Of a stretch of 64,000 bases of DNA, positions 34,389 through 48,000 are shown one piece after another (positions within the stretch are counted from its first letter, which is position 1; each line of letters opens with the position of its first letter). The position numbers and the translations under genes are program-made. The notes beneath the pieces are model-generated. The model was not told the origin of the DNA and did not search any database. It saw only the letters and a list, made by a program, of their open reading frames with translations. This DNA is from Bursaphelenchus xylophilus (lineage: Eukaryota; Nematoda; Chromadorea; Rhabditida; Aphelenchoididae): positions 12,147,291 to 12,211,290 of the forward strand of contig CAJFCV020000001.1 in the NCBI GenBank assembly GCA_904066235.2, written 5' to 3'.

Positions 34389-37109
34389 CCGGTTTTGAAA
34401 AAAGGTGAATTAGTGATGACGGAGTGAATTGACAAGACATACACCATTCGAAAGGTGACCTCATAAGATTGTAGCACGGCAAGTTTCAGCATTTTTGGAA
34501 TCAAACTACGCCCACACTGGGCGAAACACTCTGATATTATACTAGACATCGGTTTTGAAAAAAGGTGAATTAGTGATGACGGAGTGAATTGACAAGACAT
34601 ACACCATTCGAAAGCTAATCGCCTGAGATTTTAGCATGGCAAGTTTCAGAATTTTTGGAATCAAACTACGCCCACACTGGGCGAAACACTCTGATATTAT
34701 ACTAGACACCGGTTTTGAAAAAAGGTGAATTAGTGATGACGGAGTGAATTGACAAGACGTACACCATTCGAAAGGCTGACCGCCTAAGATTTTAGCATGG
34801 CAAGTTTCAGCATTTTTGGAATCAAACTACGCCCACACTGGGCGAAACACTCTGATATTATACTAGACACCGGTTTTGAAAAAAGGTGAATTAGTGATGA
34901 CGGAGTGAATTGACAAGACGTACACCATTCGAAAGGTGACCGCCTAAGATTTTAGCATGGCAAGTTTCAGCATTTTTGGAATCAAACTACGCCCACACTG
35001 GGCGAAACACTCTGATATTATACTAGACACCGGTTTTGAAAAAAGGTGAATTAGTGATGACGGAGTGAATTGACAAGACATACACCATTCGAAAGGTAAC
35101 CTCCTAAGATTTTAGCATGGCAAGTTTCAGCATTTTTGGAATCAAACTACGCCCACACTGGGCGAAACACTCTGATATTATACTAGACATCGGTTTTGAA
35201 AAAAGGTGAATTAGTGATGACGGAGTGAATTGACAAGACATACACCATTCGAAAGCTAATCGCCTGAGATTTTAGCATGGCAAGTTTCAGAATTTTTGGA
35301 ATCAAACTACGCCCACACTGGGCGAAACACTCTGATATTATACTAGACACCGGTTTTGAAAAAAGGTGAATTAGTGATGACGGAGTGAATTGACAAGACA
35401 TACACCATTCGAAAGGTAACCTCCTAAGATTTTAGCATGGCAAGTTTCAGCATTTTTGGAATCAAACTACGCCCACACTGGGCGAAACACTCTGATATTA
35501 TACTAGACACCGGTTTTGAAAAAAGGTGAATTAGTGATGACGGAGTGAATTGACAAGACATACACCATTCGAAAGGTGACCTCATAAGATTGTAGCACGG
35601 CAAGTTTCAGCATTTTTGGAATCAAACTACGCCCACACTGGGCGAAACACTCTGATATTATACTAGACATCGGTTTTGAAAAAAGGTGAATTAGTGATGA
35701 CGGAGTGAATTGACAAGACATACACCATTCGAAAGCTAATCGCCTGAGATTTTAGCATGGCAAGTTTCAGAATTTTTGGAATCAAACTACGCCCACACTG
35801 GGCGAAACACTCTGATATTATACTAGACACCGGTTTTGAAAAAAGGTGAATTAGTGATGACGGAGTGAATTGACAAGACGTACACCATTCGAAAGGTGAC
35901 CGCCTAAGATTTTAGCATGGCAAGTTTCAGCATTTTTGGAATCAAACTACGCCCACACTGGGCGAAACACTCTGATATTATACTAGACACCGGTTTTGAA
36001 AAAAGGTGAATTAGTGATGACGGAGTGAATTGACAAGACGTACACCATTCGAAAGGTGACCGCCTAAGATTTTAGCATGGCAAGTTTCAGCATTTTTGGA
36101 ATCAAACTACGCCCACACTGGGCGAAACACTCTGATATTATACTAGACACCGGTTTTGAAAAAAGGTGAATTAGTGATGACGGAGTGAATTGACAAGACA
36201 TACACCATTCGAAAGGTGACCTCATAAGATTGTAGCACGGCAAGTTTCAGCATTTTTGGAATCAAACTACGCCCACACTGGGCGAAACACTCTGATATTA
36301 TACTAGACATCGGTTTTGAAAAAAGGTGAATTAGTGATGACGGAGTGAATTGACAAGACATACACCATTCGAAAGCTAATCGCCTGAGATTTTAGCATGG
36401 CAAGTTTCAGAATTTTTGGAATCAAACTACGCCCACACTGGGCGAAACACTCTGATATTATACTAGACACCGGTTTTGAAAAAAGGTGAATTAGTGATGA
36501 CGGAGTGAATTGACAAGACGTACACCATTCGAAAGGTGACCGCCTAAGATTTTAGCATGGCAAGTTTCAGCATTTTTGGAATCAAACTACGCCCACACTG
36601 GGCGAAACACTCTGATATTATACTAGACACCGGTTTTGAAAAAAGGTGAATTAGTGATGACGGAGTGAATTGACAAGACGTACACCATTCGAAAGGTGAC
36701 CGCCTAAGATTTTAGCATGGCAAGTTTCAGCATTTTTGGAATCAAACTACGCCCACACTGGGCGAAACACTCTGATATTATACTAGACACCGGTTTTGAA
36801 AAAAGGTGAATTAGTGATGACGGAGTGAATTGACAAGACATACACCATTCGAAAGGTGACCTCATAAGATTGTAGCACGGCAAGTTTCAGCATTTTTGGA
36901 ATCAAACTACGCCCACACTGGGCGAAACACTCTGATATTATACTAGACACCGGTTTTGAAAAAAGGTGAATTAGTGATGACGGAGTGAATTGACAAGACA
37001 TACACCATTCGAAAGCTAATCGCCTGAGATTTTAGCATGGCAAGTTTCAGAATTTTTGGAATCAAACTACGCCCACACTGGGCGAAACACTCTGATATTA
37101 TACTAGACA
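34389..37109. repeat. 4-monomer (640-bp) higher-order repeat C9, 1T C1*, C3, C3 (m216-232)
   Basis: The unit A-C9, 1T A-C1*, G-C3, G-C3 occurs at m216-219, 223-226 and 227-230, and begins again at m231-232. Copies at 35510, 36150 and 36790 are exactly 640 bp apart. In the first copy the first C3 is the 161-bp form. m220-222 (A-C4, 1T A-C1*, A-C4) interrupt the series. In m232 the 1T marker is lost. Confidence 0.92.
34709..34869. repeat. 161-bp monomer m218 (extra C in the core)
   Basis: It has the same core as m207, with the added C at 34766, and sits inside the first 4-monomer unit. It is followed by G-C3 (m219) and A-C4 (m220), as m207 is. Confidence 0.9.
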
Positions 37110-37429
37110 CCGGTTTTGAAAAAAGGTGAATTAGTGATGACGGAGTGAATTGACAAGACATACACCATTCGAAAGGTAACCGCCTAAGATTTTAGCATGG
37201 CAAGTTTCAGCATTTTTGGAATCAAACTACGCCCACACTGGGCGAAACACTCTGATATTATACTAGACACCGGTTTTGAAAAAAGGTGAATTAGTGATGA
37301 CGGAGTGAATTGACAAGACATACACCATTCGAAAGCTAATCGCCTGAGATTTTAGCATGGCAAGTTTCAGCATTTTTGGAATCAAACTACGCCCACACTG
37401 GGCGAAACACTCTGATATTATACTAGACA
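36790..37429. repeat. Block m231-234 copied at m313-316 (49910-50549)
   Basis: Both copies read A-C9, A-C1*, A-C5, A-C1, and the C9 is followed by C1* without 1T. The offset is 13120 bp (82 monomers). m313 is the only C9 outside 34-37 kb, which points to a long-range copy. Confidence 0.82.
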
Positions 37430-39669
37430 CCGGTTTTGAAAAAAGGTGAATTAGTGATGACGGAGTGAATTGACAAGACATACACCATTCGAAAGCTAAT
37501 CGCCTGAGATTTTAGCATGGCAAGTTTCAGCATTTTTGGAATCAAACTACGCCCACACTGGGCGAAACACTCTGATATTATACTAGACACCGGTTTTGAA
37601 AAAAGGTGAATTAGTGATGACGGAGTGAATTGACAAGACATACACCATTCGAAAGCTAATCGCCTGAGATTTTAGCATGGCAAGTTTCAGCATTTTTGGA
37701 ATCAAACTACGCCCACACTGGGCGAAACACTCTGATATTATACTAGACACCGGTTTTGAAAAAAGGTGAATTAGTGATGACGGAGTGAATTGACAAGACA
37801 TACACCATTCGAAAGCTAATCGCCTGAGATTTTAGCATGGCAAGTTTCAGCATTTTTGGAATCAAACTACGCCCACACTGGGCGAAACACTCTGATATTA
37901 TACTAGACACCGGTTTTGAAAAAAGGTGAATTAGTGATGACGGAGTGAATTGACAAGACATACAACATTCGAAAGCTAATCGCCTGAGATTTTAGCATGG
38001 CAAGTTTCAGCATTTTTGGAATCAAACTACGCCCACACTGGGCGAAACACTCTGATATTATACTAGACACCGGTTTTGAAAAAAGGTGAATTAGTGATGA
38101 CGGAGTGAATTGACAAGACATACACCATTCGAAAGCTAATCGCCTGAGATTTTAGCATGGCAAGTTTCAGCATTTTTGGAATCAAACTACGCCCACACTG
38201 GGCGAAACACTCTGATATTATACTAGACACCGGTTTTGAAAAAAGGTGAATTAGTGATGACGGAGTGAATTGACAAGACGTACACCATTCGAAAGGTGAC
38301 CGCCTAAGATTTTAGCATGGCAAGTTTCAGCATTTTTGGAATCAAACTACGCCCACACTGGGCGAAACACTCTGATATTATACTAGACACCGGTTTTGAA
38401 AAAAGGTGAATTAGTGATGACGGAGTGAATTGACAAGACATACACCATTCGAAAGCTAATCGCCTGAGATTTTAGCATGGCAAGTTTCAGCATTTTTGGA
38501 ATCAAACTACGCCCACACTGGGCGAAACACTCTGATATTATACTAGACACCGGTTTTGAAAAAAGGTGAATTAGTGATGACGGAGTGAATTGACAAGACA
38601 TACACCATTCGAAAGGTGACCGCCTAAGATTTTAGCATGGCAAGTTTCAGCATTTTTGGAATCAAACTACGCCCACACTGGGCGAAACACTCTGATATTA
38701 TACTAGACACCGGTTTTGAAAAAAGGTGAATTAGTGATGACGGAGTGAATTGACAAGACATACACCATTCGAAAGCTAATCGCCTGAGATTTTAGCATGG
38801 CAAGTTTCAGCATTTTTGGAATCAAACTACGCCCACACTGGGCGAAACACTCTGATATTATACTAGACACCGGTTTTGAAAAAAGGTGAATTAGTGATGA
38901 CGGAGTGAATTGACAAGACATACACCATTCGAAAGGTAACCTCCTAAGATTTTAGCATGGCAAGTTTCAGCATTTTTGGAATCAAACTACGCCCACACTG
39001 GGCGAAACACTCTGATATTATACTAGACACCGGTTTTGAAAAAAGGTGAATTAGTGATGACGGAGTGAATTGACAAGACGTACACCATTCGAAAGGTGAC
39101 CGCCTAAGATTTTAGCATGGCAAGTTTCAGCATTTTTGGAATCAAACTACGCCCACACTGGGCGAAACACTCTGATATTATACTAGACACCGGTTTTGAA
39201 AAAAGGTGAATTAGTGATGACGGAGTGAATTGACAAGACATACACCATTCGAAAGCTAATCGCCTGAGATTTTAGCATGGCAAGTTTCAGAATTTTTGGA
39301 ATCAAACTACGCCCACACTGGGCGAAACACTCTGATATTATACTAGACACCGGTTTTGAAAAAAGGTGAATTAGTGATGACGGAGTGAATTGACAAGACG
39401 TACACCATTCGAAAGCTAATCGCCTGAGATTTTAGCATGGCAAGTTTCAGAATTTTTGGAATCAAACTACGCCCACACTGGGCGAAACACTCTGATATTA
39501 TACTAGACACCGGTTTTGAAAAAAGGTGAATTAGTGATGACGGAGTGAATTGACAAGACATACACCATTCGAAAGGTAACCTCCTAAGATTTTAGCATGG
39601 CAAGTTTCAGCATTTTTGGAATCAAACTACGCCCACACTGGGCGAAACACTCTGATATTATACTAGACA

Positions 39670-40949
39670 TCGGTTTTGAAAAAAGGTGAATTAGTGATGA
39701 CGGAGTGAATTGACAAGACATACACCATTCGAAAGCTAATCGCCTGAGATTTTAGCATGGCAAGTTTCAGAATTTTTGGAATCAAACTACGCCCACACTG
39801 GGCGAAACACTCTGATATTATACTAGACACCGGTTTTGAAAAAAGGTGAATTAGTGATGACGGAGTGAATTGACAAGACGTACACCATTCGAAAGGTGAC
39901 CGCCTAAGATTTTAGCATGGCAAGTTTCAGCATTTTTGGAATCAAACTACGCCCACACTGGGCGAAACACTCTGATATTATACTAGACACCGGTTTTGAA
40001 AAAAGGTGAATTAGTGATGACGGAGTGAATTGACAAGACATACAACATTCGAAAGCTAATCGCCTGAGATTTTAGCATGGCAAGTTTCAGCATTTTTGGA
40101 ATCAAACTACGCCCACACTGGGCGAAACACTCTGATATTATACTAGACACCGGTTTTGAAAAAAGGTGAATTAGTGATGACGGAGTGAATTGACAAGACA
40201 TACACCATTCGAAAGCTAATCGCCTGAGATTTTAGCATGGCAAGTTTCAGCATTTTTGGAATCAAACTACGCCCACACTGGGCGAAACACTCTGATATTA
40301 TACTAGACACCGGTTTTGAAAAAAGGTGAATTAGTGATGACGGAGTGAATTGACAAGACATACAACATTCGAAAGCTAATCGCCTGAGATTTTAGCATGG
40401 CAAGTTTCAGCATTTTTGGAATCAAACTACGCCCACACTGGGCGAAACACTCTGATATTATACTAGACACCGGTTTTGAAAAAAGGTGAATTAGTGATGA
40501 CGGAGTGAATTGACAAGACGTACACCATTCGAAAGCTAATCGCCTGAGATTTTAGCATGGCAAGTTTCAGCATTTTTGGAATCAAACTACGCCCACACTG
40601 GGCGAAACACTCTGATATTATACTAGACACCGGTTTTGAAAAAAGGTGAATTAGTGATGACGGAGTGAATTGACAAGACATACACCATTCGAAAGCTAAT
40701 CGCCTGAGATTTTAGCATGGCAAGTTTCAGCATTTTTGGAATCAAACTACGCCCACACTGGGCGAAACACTCTGATATTATACTAGACACCGGTTTTGAA
40801 AAAAGGTGAATTAGTGATGACGGAGTGAATTGACAAGACATACACCATTCGAAAGCTAATCGCCTGAGATTTTAGCATGGCAAGTTTCAGCATTTTTGGA
40901 ATCAAACTACGCCCACACTGGGCGAAACACTCTGATATTATACTAGACA
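39670..40949. repeat. 8-monomer block m249-256 copied at m299-306 (47670-48949)
   Basis: Both copies read 1T A-C1*, G-C3, N-C1, then A-C1 in one copy or N-C1 in the other, then N-C1, G-C1, A-C1, A-C1. They are exactly 8000 bp (50 monomers) apart and differ at one diagnostic site (base 56 in m252 and m302). The first four monomers of a related version (A-C4, 1T A-C1*, G-C3, N-C1) also recur at 4000 bp (m248-251 and m273-276). Confidence 0.85.
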
Positions 40950-42069
40950 CCGGTTTTGAAAAAAGGTGAATTAGTGATGACGGAGTGAATTGACAAGACA
41001 TACACCATTCGAAAGGTAACCTACTAAGATTTTAGCATGGCAAGTTTCAGCATTTTTGGAATCAAACTACGCCCACACTGGGCGAAACACTCTGATATTA
41101 TACTAGACACCGGTTTTGAAAAAAGGTGAATTAGTGATGACGGAGTGAATTGACAAGACATACAACATTCGAAAGCTAATCGCCTGAGATTTTAGCATGG
41201 CAAGTTTCAGCATTTTTGGAATCAAACTACGCCCACACTGGGCGAAACACTCTGATATTATACTAGACACCGGTTTTGAAAAAAGGTGAATTAGTGATGA
41301 CGGAGTGAATTGACAAGACGTACACCATTCGAAAGGTGACCGCCTAAGATTTTAGCATGGCAAGTTTCAGCATTTTTGGAATCAAACTACGCCCACACTG
41401 GGCGAAACACTCTGATATTATACTAGACACCGGTTTTGAAAAAAGGTGAATTAGTGATGACGGAGTGAATTGACAAGACATACACCATTCGAAAGCTAAT
41501 CGCCTGAGATTTTAGCATGGCAAGTTTCAGCATTTTTGGAATCAAACTACGCCCACACTGGGCGAAACACTCTGATATTATACTAGACACCGGTTTTGAA
41601 AAAAGGTGAATTAGTGATGACGGAGTGAATTGACAAGACATACACCATTCGAAAGGTGACCGCCTAAGATTTTAGCATGGCAAGTTTCAGCATTTTTGGA
41701 ATCAAACTACGCCCACACTGGGCGAAACACTCTGATATTATACTAGACACCGGTTTTGAAAAAAGGTGAATTAGTGATGACGGAGTGAATTGACAAGACA
41801 TACACCATTCGAAAGCTAATCGCCTGAGATTTTAGCATGGCAAGTTTCAGCATTTTTGGAATCAAACTACGCCCACACTGGGCGAAACACTCTGATATTA
41901 TACTAGACACCGGTTTTGAAAAAAGGTGAATTAGTGATGACGGAGTGAATTGACAAGACATACACCATTCGAAAGGTAACCTACTAAGATTTTAGCATGG
42001 CAAGTTTCAGCATTTTTGGAATCAAACTACGCCCACACTGGGCGAAACACTCTGATATTATACTAGACA
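40950..42069. repeat. Repeat of a 74A core and its neighbour (m257-258 and m263-264)
   Basis: m257 and m263 have a C4-like core with A at position 74 (CCTACTAAGA), seen nowhere else. Each is followed by N-C1, and they are 960 bp apart. m259-263 also match m240-244 (G-C3, A-C1, A-C3, A-C1, then C4 or the 74A version) at 3040 bp. Confidence 0.8.
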
Positions 42070-45000
42070 CCGGTTTTGAAAAAAGGTGAATTAGTGATGA
42101 CGGAGTGAATTGACAAGACATACAACATTCGAAAGCTAATCGCCTGAGATTTTAGCATGGCAAGTTTCAGCATTTTTGGAATCAAACTACGCCCACACTG
42201 GGCGAAACACTCTGATATTATACTAGACACCGGTTTTGAAAAAAGGTGAATTAGTGATGACGGAGTGAATTGACAAGACATACACCATTCGAAAGCTAAT
42301 CGCCTGAGATTTTAGCATGGCAAGTTTCAGCATTTTTGGAATCAAACTACGCCCACACTGGGCGAAACACTCTGATATTATACTAGACACCGGTTTTGAA
42401 AAAAGGTGAATTAGTGATGACGGAGTGAATTGACAAGACATACAACATTCGAAAGCTAATCGCCTGAGATTTTAGCATGGCAAGTTTCAGCATTTTTGGA
42501 ATCAAACTACGCCCACACTGGGCGAAACACTCTGATATTATACTAGACACCGGTTTTGAAAAAAGGTGAATTAGTGATGACGGAGTGAATTGACAAGACG
42601 TACACCATTCGAAAGGTGACCGCCTAAGATTTTAGCATGGCAAGTTTCAGCATTTTTGGAATCAAACTACGCCCACACTGGGCGAAACACTCTGATATTA
42701 TACTAGACACCGGTTTTGAAAAAAGGTGAATTAGTGATGACGGAGTGAATTGACAAGACATACACCATTCGAAAGGTAACCTCCTAAGATTTTAGCATGG
42801 CAAGTTTCAGCATTTTTGGAATCAAACTACGCCCACACTGGGCGAAACACTCTGATATTATACTAGACATCGGTTTTGAAAAAAGGTGAATTAGTGATGA
42901 CGGAGTGAATTGACAAGACATACACCATTCGAAAGCTAATCGCCTGAGATTTTAGCATGGCAAGTTTCAGAATTTTTGGAATCAAACTACGCCCACACTG
43001 GGCGAAACACTCTGATATTATACTAGACACCGGTTTTGAAAAAAGGTGAATTAGTGATGACGGAGTGAATTGACAAGACGTACACCATTCGAAAGGTGAC
43101 CGCCTAAGATTTTAGCATGGCAAGTTTCAGCATTTTTGGAATCAAACTACGCCCACACTGGGCGAAACACTCTGATATTATACTAGACACCGGTTTTGAA
43201 AAAAGGTGAATTAGTGATGACGGAGTGAATTGACAAGACGTACACCATTCGAAAGGTGACCGCCTAAGATTTTAGCATGACAAGTTTCAGCATTTTTGGA
43301 ATCAAACTACGCCCACACTGGGCGAAACACTCTGATATTATACTAGACACCGGTTTTGAAAAAAGGTGAATTAGTGATGACGGAGTGAATTGACAAGACA
43401 TACACCATTCGAAAGCTAATCGCCTGAGATTTTAGCATGGCAAGTTTCAGAATTTTTGGAATCAAACTACGCCCACACTGGGCGAAACACTCTGATATTA
43501 TACTAGACACCGGTTTTGAAAAAAGGTGAATTAGTGATGACGGAGTGAATTGACAAGACATACACCATTCGAAAGGTAACCTCCTAAGATTTTAGCATGG
43601 CAAGTTTCAGCATTTTTGGAATCAAACTACGCCCACACTGGGCGAAACACTCTGATATTATACTAGACATCGGTTTTGAAAAAAGGTGAATTAGTGATGA
43701 CGGAGTGAATTGACAAGACATACACCATTCGAAAGCTAATCGCCTGAGATTTTAGCATGGCAAGTTTCAGAATTTTTGGAATCAAACTACGCCCACACTG
43801 GGCGAAACACTCTGATATTATACTAGACACCGGTTTTGAAAAAAGGTGAATTAGTGATGACGGAGTGAATTGACAAGACGTACACCATTCGAAAGGTGAC
43901 CGCCTAAGATTTTAGCATGGCAAGTTTCAGCATTTTTGGAATCAAACTACGCCCACACTGGGCGAAACACTCTGATATTATACTAGACACCGGTTTTGAA
44001 AAAAGGTGAATTAGTGATGACGGAGTGAATTGACAAGACATACAACATTCGAAAGCTAATCGCCTGAGATTTTAGCATGGCAAGTTTCAGCATTTTTGGA
44101 ATCAAACTACGCCCACACTGGGCGAAACACTCTGATATTATACTAGACACCGGTTTTGAAAAAAGGTGAATTAGTGATGACGGAGTGAATTGACAAGACG
44201 TACACCATTCGAAAGGTGACCGCCTAAGATTTTAGCATGGCAAGTTTCAGCATTTTTGGAATCAAACTACGCCCACACTGGGCGAAACACTCTGATATTA
44301 TACTAGACACCGGTTTTGAAAAAAGGTGAATTAGTGATGACGGAGTGAATTGACAAGACATACACCATTCGAAAGCTAATCGCCTGAGATTTTAGCATGG
44401 CAAGTTTCAGCATTTTTGGAATCAAACTACGCCCACACTGGGCGAAACACTCTGATATTATACTAGACACCGGTTTTGAAAAAAGGTGAATTAGTGATGA
44501 CGGAGTGAATTGACAAGACATACACCATTCGAAAGGTAACCTCCTAAGATTTTAGCATGGCAAGTTTCAGCATTTTTGGAATCAAACTACGCCCACACTG
44601 GGCGAAACACTCTGATATTATACTAGACACCGGTTTTGAAAAAAGGTGAATTAGTGATGACGGAGTGAATTGACAAGACATACACCATTCGAAAGCTAAT
44701 CGCCTGAGATTTTAGCATGGCAAGTTTCAGCATTTTTGGAATCAAACTACGCCCACACTGGGCGAAACACTCTGATATTATACTAGACACCGGTTTTGAA
44801 AAAAGGTGAATTAGTGATGACGGAGTGAATTGACAAGACATACACCATTCGAAAGGTAACCTCCTAAGATTTTAGCATGGCAAGTTTCAGCATTTTTGGA
44901 ATCAAACTACGCCCACACTGGGCGAAACACTCTGATATTATACTAGACACCGGTTTTGAAAAAAGGTGAATTAGTGATGACGGAGTGAATTGACAAGACA

Positions 45001-48000
45001 TACACCATTCGAAAGCTAATCGCCTGAGATTTTAGCATGGCAAGTTTCAGCATTTTTGGAATCAAACTACGCCCACACTGGGCGAAACACTCTGATATTA
45101 TACTAGACACCGGTTTTGAAAAAAGGTGAATTAGTGATGACGGAGTGAATTGACAAGACATACACCATTCGAAAGCTAATCGCCTGAGATTTTAGCATGG
45201 CAAGTTTCAGCATTTTTGGAATCAAACTACGCCCACACTGGGCGAAACACTCTGATATTATACTAGACACCGGTTTTGAAAAAAGGTGAATTAGTGATGA
45301 CGGAGTGAATTGACAAGACATACACCATTCGAAAGCTAATCGCCTGAGATTTTAGCATGGCAAGTTTCAGCATTTTTGGAATCAAACTACGCCCACACTG
45401 GGCGAAACACTCTGATATTATACTAGACACCGGTTTTGAAAAAAGGTGAATTAGTGATGACGGAGTGAATTGACAAGACGTACACCATTCGAAAGGTGAC
45501 CGCCTAAGATTTTAGCATGGCAAGTTTCAGCATTTTTGGAATCAAACTACGCCCACACTGGGCGAAACACTCTGATATTATACTAGACACCGGTTTTGAA
45601 AAAAGGTGAATTAGTGATGACGGAGTGAATTGACAAGACATACACCATTCGAAAGCTAATCGCCTGAGATTTTAGCATGGCAAGTTTCAGCATTTTTGGA
45701 ATCAAACTACGCCCACACTGGGCGAAACACTCTGATATTATACTAGACACCGGTTTTGAAAAAAGGTGAATTAGTGATGACGGAGTGAATTGACAAGACA
45801 TACACCATTCGAAAGGTGACCGCCTAAGATTTTAGCATGGCAAGTTTCAGCATTTTTGGAATCAAACTACGCCCACACTGGGCGAAACACTCTGATATTA
45901 TACTAGACACCGGTTTTGAAAAAAGGTGAATTAGTGATGACGGAGTGAATTGACAAGACATACACCATTCGAAAGGTAACCTCCTAAGATTTTAGCATGG
46001 CAAGTTTCAGCATTTTTGGAATCAAACTACGCCCACACTGGGCGAAACACTCTGATATTATACTAGACACCGGTTTTGAAAAAAGGTGAATTAGTGATGA
46101 CGGAGTGAATTGACAAGACATACACCATTCGAAAGGTGACCGCCTAAGATTTTAGCATGGCAAGTTTCAGCATTTTTGGAATCAAACTACGCCCACACTG
46201 GGCGAAACACTCTGATATTATACTAGACACCGGTTTTGAAAAAAGGTGAATTAGTGATGACGGAGTGAATTGACAAGACATACACCATTCGAAAGCTAAT
46301 CGCCTGAGATTTTAGCATGGCAAGTTTCAGCATTTTTGGAATCAAACTACGCCCACACTGGGCGAAACACTCTGATATTATACTAGACACCGGTTTTGAA
46401 AAAAGGTGAATTAGTGATGACGGAGTGAATTGACAAGACATACACCATTCGAAAGGTAACCTCCTAAGATTTTAGCATGGCAAGTTTCAGCATTTTTGGA
46501 ATCAAACTACGCCCACACTGGGCGAAACACTCTGATATTATACTAGACACCGGTTTTGAAAAAAGGTGAATTAGTGATGACGGAGTGAATTGACAAGACA
46601 TACACCATTCGAAAGGTAACCGCCTGAGATTTTAGCATGGCAAGTTTCAGCATTTTTGGAATCAAACTACGCCCACACTGGGCGAAACACTCTGATATTA
46701 TACTAGACATCGGTTTTGAAAAAAGGTGAATTAGTGATGACGGAGTGAATTGACAAGACATACACCATTCGAAAGCTAATCGCCTGAGATTTTAGCATGG
46801 CAAGTTTCAGAATTTTTGGAATCAAACTACGCCCACACTGGGCGAAACACTCTGATATTATACTAGACACCGGTTTTGAAAAAAGGTGAATTAGTGATGA
46901 CGGAGTGAATTGACAAGACATACACCATTCGAAAGGTAACCGCCTAAGATTTTAGCATGGCAAGTTTCAGCATTTTTGGAATCAAACTACGCCCACACTG
47001 GGCGAAACACTCTGATATTATACTAGACACCGGTTTTGAAAAAAGGTGAATTAGTGATGACGGAGTGAATTGACAAGACGTACACCATTCGAAAGGTGAC
47101 CGCCTAAGATTTTAGCATGGCAAGTTTCAGCATTTTTGGAATCAAACTACGCCCACACTGGGCGAAACACTCTGATATTATACTAGACACCGGTTTTGAA
47201 AAAAGGTGAATTAGTGATGACGGAGTGAATTGACAAGACATACACCATTCGAAAGCTAATCGCCTGAGATTTTAGCATGGCAAGTTTCAGAATTTTTGGA
47301 ATCAAACTACGCCCACACTGGGCGAAACACTCTGATATTATACTAGACACCGGTTTTGAAAAAAGGTGAATTAGTGATGACGGAGTGAATTGACAAGACA
47401 TACACCATTCGAAAGCTAATCGCCTGAGATTTTAGCATGGCAAGTTTCAGAATTTTTGGAATCAAACTACGCCCACACTGGGCGAAACACTCTGATATTA
47501 TACTAGACATCGGTTTTGAAAAAAGGTGAATTAGTGATGACGGAGTGAATTGACAAGACATACACCATTCGAAAGGTAACCGCCTAAGATTTTAGCATGG
47601 CAAGTTTCAGCATTTTTGGAATCAAACTACGCCCACACTGGGCGAAACACTCTGATATTATACTAGACATCGGTTTTGAAAAAAGGTGAATTAGTGATGA
47701 CGGAGTGAATTGACAAGACATACACCATTCGAAAGCTAATCGCCTGAGATTTTAGCATGGCAAGTTTCAGAATTTTTGGAATCAAACTACGCCCACACTG
47801 GGCGAAACACTCTGATATTATACTAGACACCGGTTTTGAAAAAAGGTGAATTAGTGATGACGGAGTGAATTGACAAGACGTACACCATTCGAAAGGTGAC
47901 CGCCTAAGATTTTAGCATGGCAAGTTTCAGCATTTTTGGAATCAAACTACGCCCACACTGGGCGAAACACTCTGATATTATACTAGACACCGGTTTTGAA

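Larger units (their letters stand above)
32788..47829. repeat. Domain 4: monomers m206-299 with 1T, C9 and 102A
   Basis: 102A returns at m206 after a 28-kb absence. The 1T variant, which removes the CCGG site, is confined to this domain (m213, 217, 221, 224, 228, 249, 269, 274, 293, 298, 299) and mostly goes with C1*. C9 occurs at m216, 223, 227 and 231. The series A-C4, 1T A-C1*, G-C3 recurs at m248-250, 268-270 and 273-275. m212 shows 82G without the other C9 changes. m271 has a private G-to-A at 91. Confidence 0.9.
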
